DNA of 64,000 nucleotides from Lathyrus oleraceus (lineage: Eukaryota; Streptophyta; Magnoliopsida; Fabales; Fabaceae), in NCBI RefSeq assembly GCF_024323335.1, contig NC_066584.1, forward strand, positions 232,467,494 to 232,531,493, written 5' to 3'. A program made the position numbers and the translations under genes. Under the pieces are notes generated by a model. It was not told where the DNA came from. It saw only the letters and a program-made list of their open reading frames with translations, and searched no databases. Below are positions 20,013 to 30,396 of this stretch, piece after piece. The first letter of the stretch is position 1, and each line of letters starts with the position of its first letter.

Positions 20013-20030
20013 ATTGGCATCAGAGCAGGC
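20013..20030 (+). promoter_or_regulatory. Sirevirus primer binding site (initiator tRNA-Met type)
   Basis: ATTGGCATCAGAGCAGG directly follows the LTR. The copia consensus is TGGTATCAGAGC; one base differs (C for T). Confidence 0.85.
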
Positions 20031-20082
20031 ACCCTGCCTGTGAAGTTCTGGGTGAGATCTAGGGAAGTTACTTTCTAGTACC

Positions 20083-23000
20083 ATGGACAAGGATTTAGGA
20101 CACTCAAACAGACCACCCATGTTGGATGGATCTAATTATGATGACTGGAAGCCTCGCATGATAGCCTTCTTAAGGTCTCTAGACAGCAAAGTCTGGAGAG
20201 CTGTCAACAAGGGATGGGAACATCCAACGAGGACTGATGAAGATGGAGTCAGTGTGCAGATTCCCGAAGAAGATTGGGACAAGGAACAAGAGGCATTAGC
20301 TCTTGGAAACTCCAAAGCCTTGAATGCACTGTTCAATGGAATCACTAAAAACATCTTCAGGCTGGTGCACCATTGTGAACTAGCTAAGGAAGTTTGGGAT
20401 ACCCTCAAGGTAACTCATGAAGGTACTTCCAAGGTGAAGATGTCCAAACTTCAGATGTTGACAACCAAGTTTGAAAATCTGAGGATGAAAGAGGATGAGA
20501 CTATTCATGACTTTCACATGAATATTCTTGAAATTGCAAACACCTCTGGTGGACTAGGTGAGAAAATGACCGAAGAGAAACTTGTAAGAAAGATTCTCAG
20601 GTCCTTGCCTAAGAGGTTTGCTATGAAGGTCACTGCCATAGAGGAGGCTCAGAACATCAGCAATATGAAGGTAGATGAGCTCATTGGTTCTCTCCAAACC
20701 TTTGAAATGGGCTTAGGTGAGTATGCTGAGAAGAAGAAAAGCATAACCTTTATATCAAATGCTGAAGAGGAGTCAGAAGAAGGATATACAGGAGGTGATG
20801 AAAGTATATCAGAAGCCTTAGCCATGCTTGGGAGGCAATTCAACAAGTTCATGAAGAAGATTGATCAAAGAGGTAGACCTAATGTCAAGAACATCCCGTC
20901 TGACATTAAGAAAAGATCAACTTCTGAGGAGAAGTTCAACCATGGGAAGGGAATCCAGTGTCATGGCTGTGAAGGGTATGGACACGTCAGAGCTGAATGC
21001 CCTACTTACCTCAAATTGCAAAATAAGGGGCTAGCTATCACATGGTCTGAAGGAGATTCTGAAAGTGAATCTGAAGGAGAATCTGCCAAACATGTCACTG
21101 CACTAACCAGTGTGTGTGTCTCTGAAGATGACACAAGTGCAGATGAGCTGACATTTGATGAACTTGCTGCAGCATATAAGAAGTTGTGTACCACCAGTGC
21201 AGAAGTGCGTGCACAAGGAGAAAAGCAGAAGAAACTCATCAAGGAACTGGAAGATGAGAGACAGAAGCAACTGTGTGCCATAGAGGGGCTAAATGATGAG
21301 ATAGCCCTTCTGACCTCCAAGCTGAACCAGATGACCAAATCCATCAGAATGATGAATAAGGGAACTGACACCTTGGAAGAAATTCTAAAGGTGGGACAGC
21401 AGTCTGGAACCAAATCTGGGCTAGGATTTGGAAAAAGAACTGAACACAAACGCCCAAAGGCTAGAGTTCAGAAGTTTAAACATATGTCAAAGCCAATGTC
21501 TCAACATCAAGGAGCTAGGATGAATGATCATCAGAAGAGGAAATACCAGAATTGGAGGTGTCACCACTGTGGCAGGCTTGGTCATATAAAAGCCTTCTGC
21601 TACTGGATTCATGGCTTCCCTAACAGAACCTCACCTGTCAGACCTAAGCATAAAACACGTAAGCGATGTGTTCCCATTAAGAAGCAACAATGGTATGCTA
21701 GGATAGCACACACTGCCCTAAGGGCTTCTTCCAGAGAAGACTGGTACTTTGACAGTGGATGCTCAAGACATATGACTGGTATGGAAAATCTACTGGTAGA
21801 TATTCAACCTCACACCACCAGCTATGTGACTTTTGGTGATGGTGCCAAAGGAAAAATAAGAGGTGTGGGCAAACTGGACTGTTCTGGAGTGCCAAAACTG
21901 AACAATGTGCTGTTAGTAAGAGGACTAACTGCAAACCTCATCAGCATAAGTCAGCTGTGTGATCAAGGTTTTCATGTTCAGTTTACTAAGGAGCTGTGCA
22001 TTGTGACAAATGGTGACAATCAGGAAGTTATGAGAGGAACCAGGTCCAAAGACAACTGCTACCTGTGGGAACCTGATCTCTCTAACTTTTCCACAACATG
22101 CTCCTCAGCCAAGGAAGAACAGAAGGTGAAGCTGTGGCATAGAAGACTTGGACATCTCCACTTACGGGGAATGAAGAAGATCATATCCAAGGAAGCAGTC
22201 AGAGGAATGCCAAAGCTTCTGATTGATGAAGGAAGAGTCTGTGGAGAATGCCAAATGGGCAAGCAAACCAAGATGTCACACCCAAAGCTGGGACATTCCA
22301 CAACCTCCAGAGTTCTGGAGCTGCTGCACATGGACCTAATGGGACCTATGCAGGTTGAAAGTCTTGGTGGGAAGAAGTATGCCTACGTGGTGGTTGATGA
22401 CCATTCCAGATACACGTGGATAAGCTTCATCAGAGAGAAGTCAGATACATTTGATGTCTTCAAAGATCTGTGCATAAGACTTCAAAGGGAAAAGGACAGT
22501 TGTGTGGTCCGGATTAGAAGTGATCATGGTACTGAATTCAAGAATTCCAAGTTTGATGAGTTTTGCTCATCTGAAGGAATAAGCCATGAGTTCTCCTCCC
22601 CTATAACTCCTCAGCAGAATGGAATAGTTGAAAGAAAAAATAGAACTATTCAAGAATCTGCCAGAGCAATGATTCATGCAAAGAAGCTCCCTATGCACTT
22701 TTGGGCTGAAGCAATGAATACCGCGTGCTATGTTCACAACAGAGTCACCTTGAGAAAAGGAACCTCCTCCACTCTGTATGAAATATGGAAGGGCAGAAAA
22801 CCCACTGTGAAGTACTTTCATATTTTTGGAAGTAAATGCTACATTCTCACAGATCGTGAACAGAGAAGGAAGCTAGATCCCAAAAGTGATGAAGGCGTAT
22901 TTCTGGGATACTCCACTAACAGCAGAGCCTATAGAGTGTTCAACTACAGGACCAATGTCCTGACGGAGTCCATAAATGTCATTGTGGATGATAAAGAGGA

Positions 23001-24771
23001 AGGAACCGATGTCATGGAGGATGTTGAAACATTCCTTGACAGTCCAACTGACAGTCCAGTCAAGCCTGAAGAAGTACAGGAACCTTCTCCTGAATGTGAA
23101 GTAGAAGCACCCACCAAAGTGCCATCTATCAGAATTCAGAAAGACCACCCTAAGGATCTTATCATAGGGGATCCCACCAGTGGTGTAACTACCAGGTCAA
23201 GAGGAATAAACTCAAATTCCTGCTTTGTTTCCAAGGTTGAACCAAAGAATGTGAAAGAAGCCCTGACTGATGAATACTGGATCATTGCCATGCAAGAGGA
23301 ACTCGAGCAGTTCACAAGGCATGAAGTATGGGAGCTGGTTCCAAGACCTGAAGGGTCCAACATCATTGGTACCAAGTGGATCTACAAAAACAAATCTGAT
23401 GAGAAAGGAGTAATTACTAGAAAATAAAGCAAGACTAGTAGCTCAAGGATACACTCAAGTTGAAGGAGTAGACTTTGATGAGACATTTGCTCCTGTGGCT
23501 AGACTTGAGTCCATCAGATTGTTGTTGGGGTAGCATGCATCCTGAAGTTTAAGCTGTTCCAAATGGATGTGAAGAGTGCATTCTTGAATGGCTACCTGAA
23601 TGAAGAAGTCTATGTGGAACAACCCAAAGGGTTCTGTGATCCTAACCAACCTGAGCATGTATACAAGTTGAAGAAAGCCTTGTATGGGTTGAAGCAAGCA
23701 CCCAGAGCTTGGTATGAAAGGTTAACCGAATTTCTGACCTCAAATGGATACAGAAAGGGTGGCATAGATAAAACCTTGTTTGTGAAGGATGAAGAAGGCA
23801 AAATCATGATAGCTCAAATCTATGTTGATGATATAGTCTTTGGTGGAATGTCAGAACAAATGGTTAAAAAATTTGTTCACCAGATGCAGTCTGAGTTTGA
23901 AATGAGTCTAGTGGGAGAACTGACCTATTTCCTTGGAATGCAAGTAAACCAAATGGAGGACTCTATATTTCTCTCCCAAAGCAAGTATGCCAAGAACATA
24001 GTTAAGAAGTTTGGTATGGATCATGCCAGGCACAAGAGGACTCCTGCTCCTACTCATCTGAAGTTAACCAAAGATGATGGAGGACCTAGTGTTGATCAAT
24101 GCCTGTACAGAAGCATGATATGTAGTCTGCTGTATCTAACTGCAAGTAGACCTGACATTTCCTATGCAGTTGGAGTGTGTGCCAGATACCAAGCAGAGCC
24201 CAAGGTGAGCCACTTGAATCAAGTCAAAAGGATTCTCAAGTACATCAATGGGACGTGTGACTATGGGATGCTGTATTCACATGGGTCTAAGCCTGTCCTA
24301 TCTGGGTACTGTGATGCTGATTGGGCTGGAAGTGCTGATGACAGAAAAAGCACATCAGGTGGATGTTTCTTCTTAGGAGAAAACCTCATATCGTGGTTCA
24401 GCAAGAAGCAGAACTGTGTCTCTCTGTCCACTGCAGAGGCTGAATACATAGCTGCTGGAAGCAGTTGCTCCCAACTGGTTTGGATGAAACAAATGCTCAC
24501 TGAGTACAATGTCACTCAAAATGTTATGACATTGTTCTGTGATAATCTCAGTGCCATCAACATCTCCAAGAATCCCATCCAACATAGCAGGACCAAACAT
24601 ATTGACATTAGGCACCACTTCATCAGAGATCTGGTGGAAGACAAGGTGATCACTTTGGAACATGTAGCCACGGATCTTCAACTGGCTGACATATTTACAA
24701 AGGCTCTGGATGCTACTCAGTTTGAAAACTTAAGGAGAAAACTGGGAATATGTCTCTCTGAGACCTTATAG
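20083..24771 (+). pseudogene. Sirevirus gag-pol with a compensated frameshift pair in RT
   Basis: Frame 20083-23427 (1114 codons) and frame 23563-24771 are in the same phase. Gag: UBN2-type core from residue 15, CCHC knuckle CHGCEGYGHVRAEC at 293, a long coiled coil at about 360-450, second knuckle CHHCGRLGHIKAFC at 493. Protease: FDSGCSRHMTG at 557. Integrase: H-H-C-C region near 695-730, catalytic D751, D814 and E850. RT: YVDD at 23821-23832; RNase H near 24300-24480 (CDADWAG...STAEAEY). An extra A in the run at 23421-23424 and a missing G in the run at 23527-23530 shift about 36 codons, in which the conserved RT sequence is still readable in the shifted frame. Apart from these the gene is intact. 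Confidence 0.9.
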
Positions 24772-25438
24772 CAACCACTGATGTTTGGGATAAATTGTTT
24801 AATATCTCTGACTATTAAACAATTTGTACTAGGCTATGATTGGTCAACAGATCATAGCTATGCTGCTTGCAACAAGGGTGGATACAAGAGGGAAAGGAGA
24901 CACCCTACAGAGAGAAGGCCACTGTACCTGCAGGAGTTCAAGGATGTTGTTCATGCAGGAGTGGTTCTGGATGTCAGAAACAAAATCATGGCATCTGATA
25001 TGGTGGTACCTACTGTAAAGCAAAAGTGGGTGATCACTTGATCGAAGCTGTGTAGCAAGATCAAGTGGATGTTAACTTGGTTGAAACTGTGAAGTAAAAC
25101 CAAGTCTGGAACTCTGTCATTGTGCTCTGACTATGTTGTTGGCTTTGGCAACATTTGTGACAAAAAGGGGGAGTAATAACCACCAATACCCCTGACAAAC
25201 AGAGTGGGTCTCTACAACAGACTCTCATGACAGATCTGAAGATTCCCCCCCTGCAACTGATGTTGAAGTTTAGGTGCAACTTCTAATATGTGTGTGCTGC
25301 TATGCGAAGTTTTTATTTAACTTCCATGTGTGTGAGTGTGCTGCCACTCTGAGTGTATTAGCTAGTAGTATTCCGCTGCCATGAACTCTGTTATGGGGAT
25401 CAAAGTGTTTTAGCCAAAATTTTGCCAAAGGGGGAGTT
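24772..25438 (+). other. Sirevirus 3' region with two polypurine tracts
   Basis: About 670 bp after the RNase H stop. A short open frame (24781-25041) has no recognisable domain, and I do not call it an envelope gene. Purine tracts ACAAAAAGGGGGAG (25160-25173) and CCAAAGGGGGAG (25425-25436) share the GGGGGAG core; the second abuts the 3' LTR. Multiple PPT copies are a described Sirevirus feature. Confidence 0.7.
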
Positions 25439-26799
25439 TGTAGGTGTTTAATTGGCTGCATTATATGGTAAAACACTAATGTCTTGACTGATGTCATGAC
25501 ATGTATATGTGACTACATTGTAGTTACTGTAGGACTAGCTAACACAGGATTATTGAATGCTGTGACATTCATACCTGTCAACAGATACTAAGGAACAGAA
25601 GTTCTGTTAGAACTTAGTATTCATTTGCAGTCTGGTTATCAAGGAAGAACCAGACCTGGCATAAGGCCTACTGACTGAATGTCAAACTGGATGTTGTGAC
25701 ATTCATCATTGACAGCAGCTACTGAAGATTAGGCAGAGTGGTGTTCTGCTATACTTCAGCATAAAACTTAGTTTGTTCTTCAAGAGAATAACAGAACTAA
25801 CTTAAGGCCAAATGTATAAATGTTAAGTTGGACACTTTGACATTTATTAATGTAAGCTGTTACTGTAGTATGGTCATTTTGATCATGTACAGGTCAGCAA
25901 ATTGTACAGTCTGTTTTCTGGAAAAACAGACTCAGCATATGGACCTTGATGTCAAGCTGAATGTCGTGACATTCGTGCCTGACAGCATATGCTAAATTGT
26001 AGGTTGTTCAGTTTTCTGTTTCAGCTTTTTCTCAGGCTATTCTTTAGGGATTCAACAGCTGAGAGAAAATCCAGGAAATCAACAACCAAGCTACATTCAA
26101 TGAACCTAACAAATAGCCTATTTGTTAGCAACCTAAATGTTGAATTTGAGGGAACTTGTGTGACCTAAAATTCAGGAAAATACAGGTGCAAAAGCCCAGG
26201 TGCTGCAATATAAAAAGGAAGGCATTCCTTCATTCAGTTTCGGGGATTTTGAAGCGTGAAGAGTCAGTGTGTCCATCATACTTCACTGATGTATTTTGTG
26301 AGTCTTGTATTAGACGTATCTTGTAAGCCAAGCCATTATCAAGTAGATGATTGCTTTGGCATAGGGTGTTCATTGAGTTGTAAGTGTTGTGTCACTCAAA
26401 GCTTTTAAGCGTGAGTGCTGTGTATCTTGATTTAAGCTGTGAAGCATAATCAAGAGTTGTTTTTGAAGTGTGACTTCAAAGTGTCTTTAATATCACCGAG
26501 GTGATTGAGGGGGAGTGAGTAGGAACTCTGATCTTAGGTTAAGATTGAAATTGCATTGGGTAGGGATTAAGTGATAAGTTGTAAACGGGTGAGTTTAGCT
26601 TTGAATTGATACTACTAATAGTGGATTTCCTCCCTGGCTTGGTAGCCCCCAGATGTAGGTCATGTTGGACTGAACTGGGTGAACAATTACTTGTGTTATT
26701 TACTGCACTTACTGTTAAGTTCTGCATAATCCCTGTCTGTGCAGAATTGGATGTCATAACAACCAGTGTGACATCCAAAGTCTGATAACTAGAATTTCA
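25439..26799 (+). repeat. Sirevirus 3' LTR
   Basis: Same length as the 5' copy; six single-base differences were seen by eye, mostly in the first 430 bp of U3. Confidence 0.93.
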
Positions 26800-28268
26800 G
26801 AATTCATAAACATACTTGAGGTTTTGCATGTGAATTTAAGTGTGCCTGAATATTGTGAATGCTGAACCATGTAATCTATGTATTGGATGCCATAAGGCGT
26901 GCAGCAGGTCGAGGTCGTACTGTTCTGAAATTCAAAACCAGCAGCCGCTCGCTAGCACATCGCTAAGCGAGCATGTAGCGAGCATTCGCTAAGCCTTCGC
27001 TAGGCGAGGCAGAGGCGAACGCGACAGTCGCTAATATTTTGGTTGTTATGCCCTATGCTTATCTGATCTGTTCTATGTTAATCATGCGTTATTTTGCCTG
27101 ACATTCATACTGCTGTGTTTCTTTTGCGGTGTAATCCTCGATTGCACCCTGATTTGGTATTCTGACCTGTTTGCTGAATATTGTAAGGACTCACATACTC
27201 CCGAAGAGGGTAGCTGGCTAGGTATTCCCCTTTATTTGTGGGATACCCTTGTGGAGATTCATCCCGATTACTTAATCGATTTTAATGTGGACCTAATTAC
27301 TTAATTGATTTTAATGTATTAATTTTAATGTGGAGATTCATCCTAATTATTTGATCGATTTTAATGTGGATCTAATTACTTAAGTGATTACAACTACCTA
27401 ATTGATTGTAAAATATTGCCCTTGAATATGTGATCTTGGACCTCTCTTTGTTGCCTTACGATATTACGGTATTACGGTCATGTCCCGCGAATGTGGGGAT
27501 ACACTTAGCAAAGACCCTTCGGTTAAATCATCATGTCCCTATAAAATAAATCATAGTCCCTCGGATGTTGCCTTCGAATATATGATTTCTTCCCTCGATG
27601 ACCCTTCGACGTAGCCTACGGTTAAATGATGATCGTCCCTTCGAATGCTAAGGTATCCTTACAAATGTTGCCTTCAATGACCAATACCCTACGATGTCCC
27701 TTTTACATCCAAAGGATAAAACTACTTACTTCTCAATAGTAAGGACAGTTTTACCCTCATAAGGATAGGAAATGCCCATAAAGACCTTGGGTAGGTATAA
27801 CTCTCAATTGCTGGCTCACAACCTAAAACATTTTCCACACCTTACACTTTGCAAATACTAGAAAATCACCACTTGGCATACATTCGTACTAGAATCATTG
27901 CCAAGTTATATTTTTCTAAACAACTTTCAAAATTAAACGAGATAAACACTTTGTATACATTCGTACAAGAATCATTACAAAGTTAAACTCTCTTTCCAAA
28001 ACATTTTTTAGCAATTCACAAACACTTTTTTTCAGACAAACATAAGTGATCAAGCAATTAAGAGCCCATGGATAACCATGGATACAAAGGGTGCTAACAC
28101 CTTCCCTTTGTATAATGTACCTCCCGAACCCAAAATCTAAATTAAGGTCTTTCCTGTTCTTTTCCACCTTTCCTTATTGGATAAAAGAAAAGTCGGTGGC
28201 GACTCTTGCTAACCGCGACATTTGCTTTCCAAAGCAAAAACACACAAAGTCCAGTTCACCGTATGACA
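26800..28268 (+). repeat. Ogre-1 3' LTR, right part
   Basis: Resumes at GAATTCATAAACATAC exactly where the left part stops and runs to GTATGACA. It carries the same hairpins as the 5' LTR (27221-27247 and the ATACAAAGGG pair near 28081-28112). Confidence 0.92.
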
Positions 28269-28273
28269 CCCTT
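28269..28273. repeat. Target-site duplication of Ogre-1 (right copy, CCCTT)
   Basis: Follows the last CA of the 3' LTR; matches 4617-4621. Confidence 0.9.
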
Positions 28274-29340
28274 TTAGACGGATCAACTATAGGAACATCC
28301 TTTACTCGCCTCGGCCTATTTACTTGATCTTGGTCGGGGGCATCCAAACTAGTTATGTCATGCTTCTTCTTAGACCGACTTTCCAAAGGAGTCAGAACAA
28401 ACTGAAGAACCCTAGGCTCTAGTATAACATCGATCGCAACAACATGACCTTTCTTGAACCTATCTGAAAAAGGAAGAAATGTCAAAGAATAAAAACTAAA
28501 TAAGTCCATGTAGCCATGTAGAAAAAAGAAATAAAATGAATCACGAAACACTTATTTATGTCCTTCCACAGATCTAACTTTCGCCACTTTCATACATGGT
28601 ATCATCTCATTAAAAAATGAGAGCAAAATTGATTTCATATCCCTATAAACCTCATTGAGAGCTTTGTAAGGGACACAATGATATTAACCACCTTTAGAGA
28701 ATTGGTCCAGGGACCAGAATCATCGCCTCCGATCCGTGCATTCAACTTGCCCCACATAAGTGAGAGAGACAACACAAAATTCCTCACGAGTAAGAGGAGA
28801 AATAGGCTTAGCTAGGAAGTAATTGTTCTTGACATACTTCCAGTTGTCGATACAGACCTTGAAGATCTAGTTCTTGACACGACAGAGAGAAATGAGCCTG
28901 TGACCAATGGCATCCTTTGGGACAGGATTCACCTTAAATGGATTGAAAAAGTGGTATCGGGAAGCTGAACTCATTTTTCCATGGTATTCATACCATACTG
29001 AAATACTCTAACAAAACCCCAAGCACAAGTATGAAGTTATGAAGGGGAATGCATAAATGATCCAAAACCTCCTTTTCAAAAGAGACTAGTGGAAGTCGAA
29101 CACCCAATTCTAGAAAATGCAGAAGTAAAAGGGGACAAAGCACCCTTCAAACTTGTGACATATCATTTTCTCATTCGGAATTGGAAAAATACCCCAATCA
29201 GAAGAAATCCCATTTCTAAAGGCCAAACGGTATTTTTTCCCTTGAATGAAAACATATTTGTAGGCTAAATACTTTGGTTCTGCCCAAGAATAATCTTTTG
29301 CTGCTATTGCTCCCATAAAACTGGTTAGATAAGCAAACAT
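28274..29340 (-). pseudogene. Antisense ORF of Tat relic, N-terminal part
   Basis: Minus strand, starting ATG at 29340-29338 and open for 76 codons (KYLAYKYVFIQGKKYRLAF, SSDWGIFPIPNEK), then degenerate with stops and frame changes but still readable (YEYHGKMSSASRYHFFNPFK; KDAIGHRLISL; NNYFLAKPISPLTREEF) down to RPRRVKDVPIVDPSKR at the Ogre-1 insertion point. It continues at 4616-3940. It looks like the antisense extra ORFs reported between pol and 3' LTR in Tat elements, possibly the putative gypsy-type transposon family (Transposase_28). A TATA-like box lies about 90 bp upstream on the same strand. Confidence 0.55.
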
Positions 29341-29430
29341 CTAAGTTCACCAAACATAACGGGTTAATACGATTACGATGGACGAATAGGTGGCGACAAT
29401 AGAAAAGAGAAAACCTGGAGAAGAATCTCT

Positions 29431-29440
29431 AGCTTTTATA
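29431..29440 (-). promoter_or_regulatory. TATA-like box upstream of the antisense ORF
   Basis: On minus: TTCTTATAAAAGCTAG, about 90 bp before the ATG at 29340. Its position suits a dedicated promoter of the antisense ORF. Confidence 0.45.
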
Positions 29441-30396
29441 AGAAAGGCTAATACAAGAAGATCAAATAGTATGATACAATTTAAGGTAAATTAAAATTTA
29501 GTCTTAAATTCGAGTTAAACAAGGATTATAGGTTCAAATGTTAGAGAGGAGAACATACGTTCAATAAATGTTGAATATTGGTGGGAGGGTAGACCTGAAG
29601 ATACCATACAAATACAAATAACAAAAATATAATCAAAGTTTATTATATTACTAAACTTATATATTTTAGTTTTCAAAATTATTTTGTAAATTAATTTAAT
29701 AATTATTTTAAAGAAAAAAAGTAAAAAATATTTATTAGTCTTAAACAGTTTTAGCTATGAAAAAAAACTTAGTAAATATATTTGCATTCATAAAATAAAA
29801 TAATTTATATACATTATTTTTTTCTATTTTAAAGTTACCCATTATTACACATCTACTGCTACTGAAAATTGCATAATTTTTCTTTATTTTTTATCTTCCT
29901 AATTTATAAAAATCAAAATCAAAACATTTAATTTAAAATCTCTTTTAATTTTTAGTTTTCAAGATTTATAAATAAAATATAATTTTAAAAAACAGATTTG
30001 TAAAATTAAACAATCAAACAAGTTTTATCATTTTTAAATTAAAAAAATATATAAAACTTTCATTTTGAGTTGTGGGAAAGGCAACAACAAGTCCTTAAAT
30101 GAGGAAATCATGATTTCCTTCAACAAAGTTGTTAATCCTAAACTTAGAAAAAAAATGGATTATATGTAATAAAAACAGGTTAGTAATGAGAACTACTATT
30201 GAAATCCATCACCAATTGATATATTCTAGTTATTAATTATTCATTTATATACTGTAAAACTAATCCTTTTCCAATCTATTGCAGCAATGACTTATGACAA
30301 ATTTGTTTAGAACAACACAACGAGTATACAAAACTACACATCAAATGAACCAAATGAACAATCTCAAATTAGTCTATTTTTCTCCTGAACAACTAA
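29441..30396. other. AT-rich intergenic region
   Basis: Strongly AT-rich, with runs of A and T. No gene, terminal repeat or conserved box is recognised. It would hold the 3' flank of the PPR gene. Confidence 0.4.

Larger units (their letters stand above)
18652..26799 (+). mobile_element. Maximus/SIRE-type Sirevirus (Ty1/copia), 8.1 kb
   Basis: Two LTRs of 1361 bp each (18652-20012 and 25439-26799, six differences seen), a tRNA-iMet-like PBS, gag-pol in copia order (gag, protease, integrase, RT, RNase H), two polypurine tracts before the 3' LTR, and a 4-of-5 target duplication. A coiled-coil region between two gag zinc knuckles and repeated PPTs point to the Sirevirus genus. It lies inside the 3' LTR of Ogre-1. 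Two single-base indels in RT are the only coding damage. Confidence 0.93.
4622..28268 (+). mobile_element. Ogre-1: nearly complete Ogre Ty3/gypsy retrotransposon
   Basis: Bounded by TG...CA LTRs and a perfect 5-bp target duplication. Without the nested Sirevirus it is about 15.5 kb. Order: 5' LTR (about 2.0 kb), PBS, ORF1 upstream of gag, gag-protease, a spliceosomal-type intron, RT-RNase H-integrase, a 2.2-kb 3' region with tandem repeats, PPT, 3' LTR. ORF1 plus the intron between protease and RT define Ogre within the Tat lineage. Its LTRs differ at about 16 substitutions plus 9-bp and 5-bp indels over about 2 kb, so it is young. It cannot be autonomous as it stands: one stop in ORF1, two single-base indels and a 309-bp insertion in RT, and a split 3' LTR. 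It sits inside the antisense ORF of an older Tat relic. Confidence 0.93.

Noticed and set aside
24781..25041. Possible envelope-like ORF after Sirevirus pol
   Set aside because: 86 codons, no signal peptide or membrane segment, no known envelope features.
28174..28551. 125-codon minus-strand frame
   Set aside because: It crosses the end of the Ogre-1 LTR into the Tat relic; not one gene, though its relic part is annotated.
29441..30396. Second gene between the antisense ORF and the PPR gene
   Set aside because: Only AT-rich sequence with very short frames.
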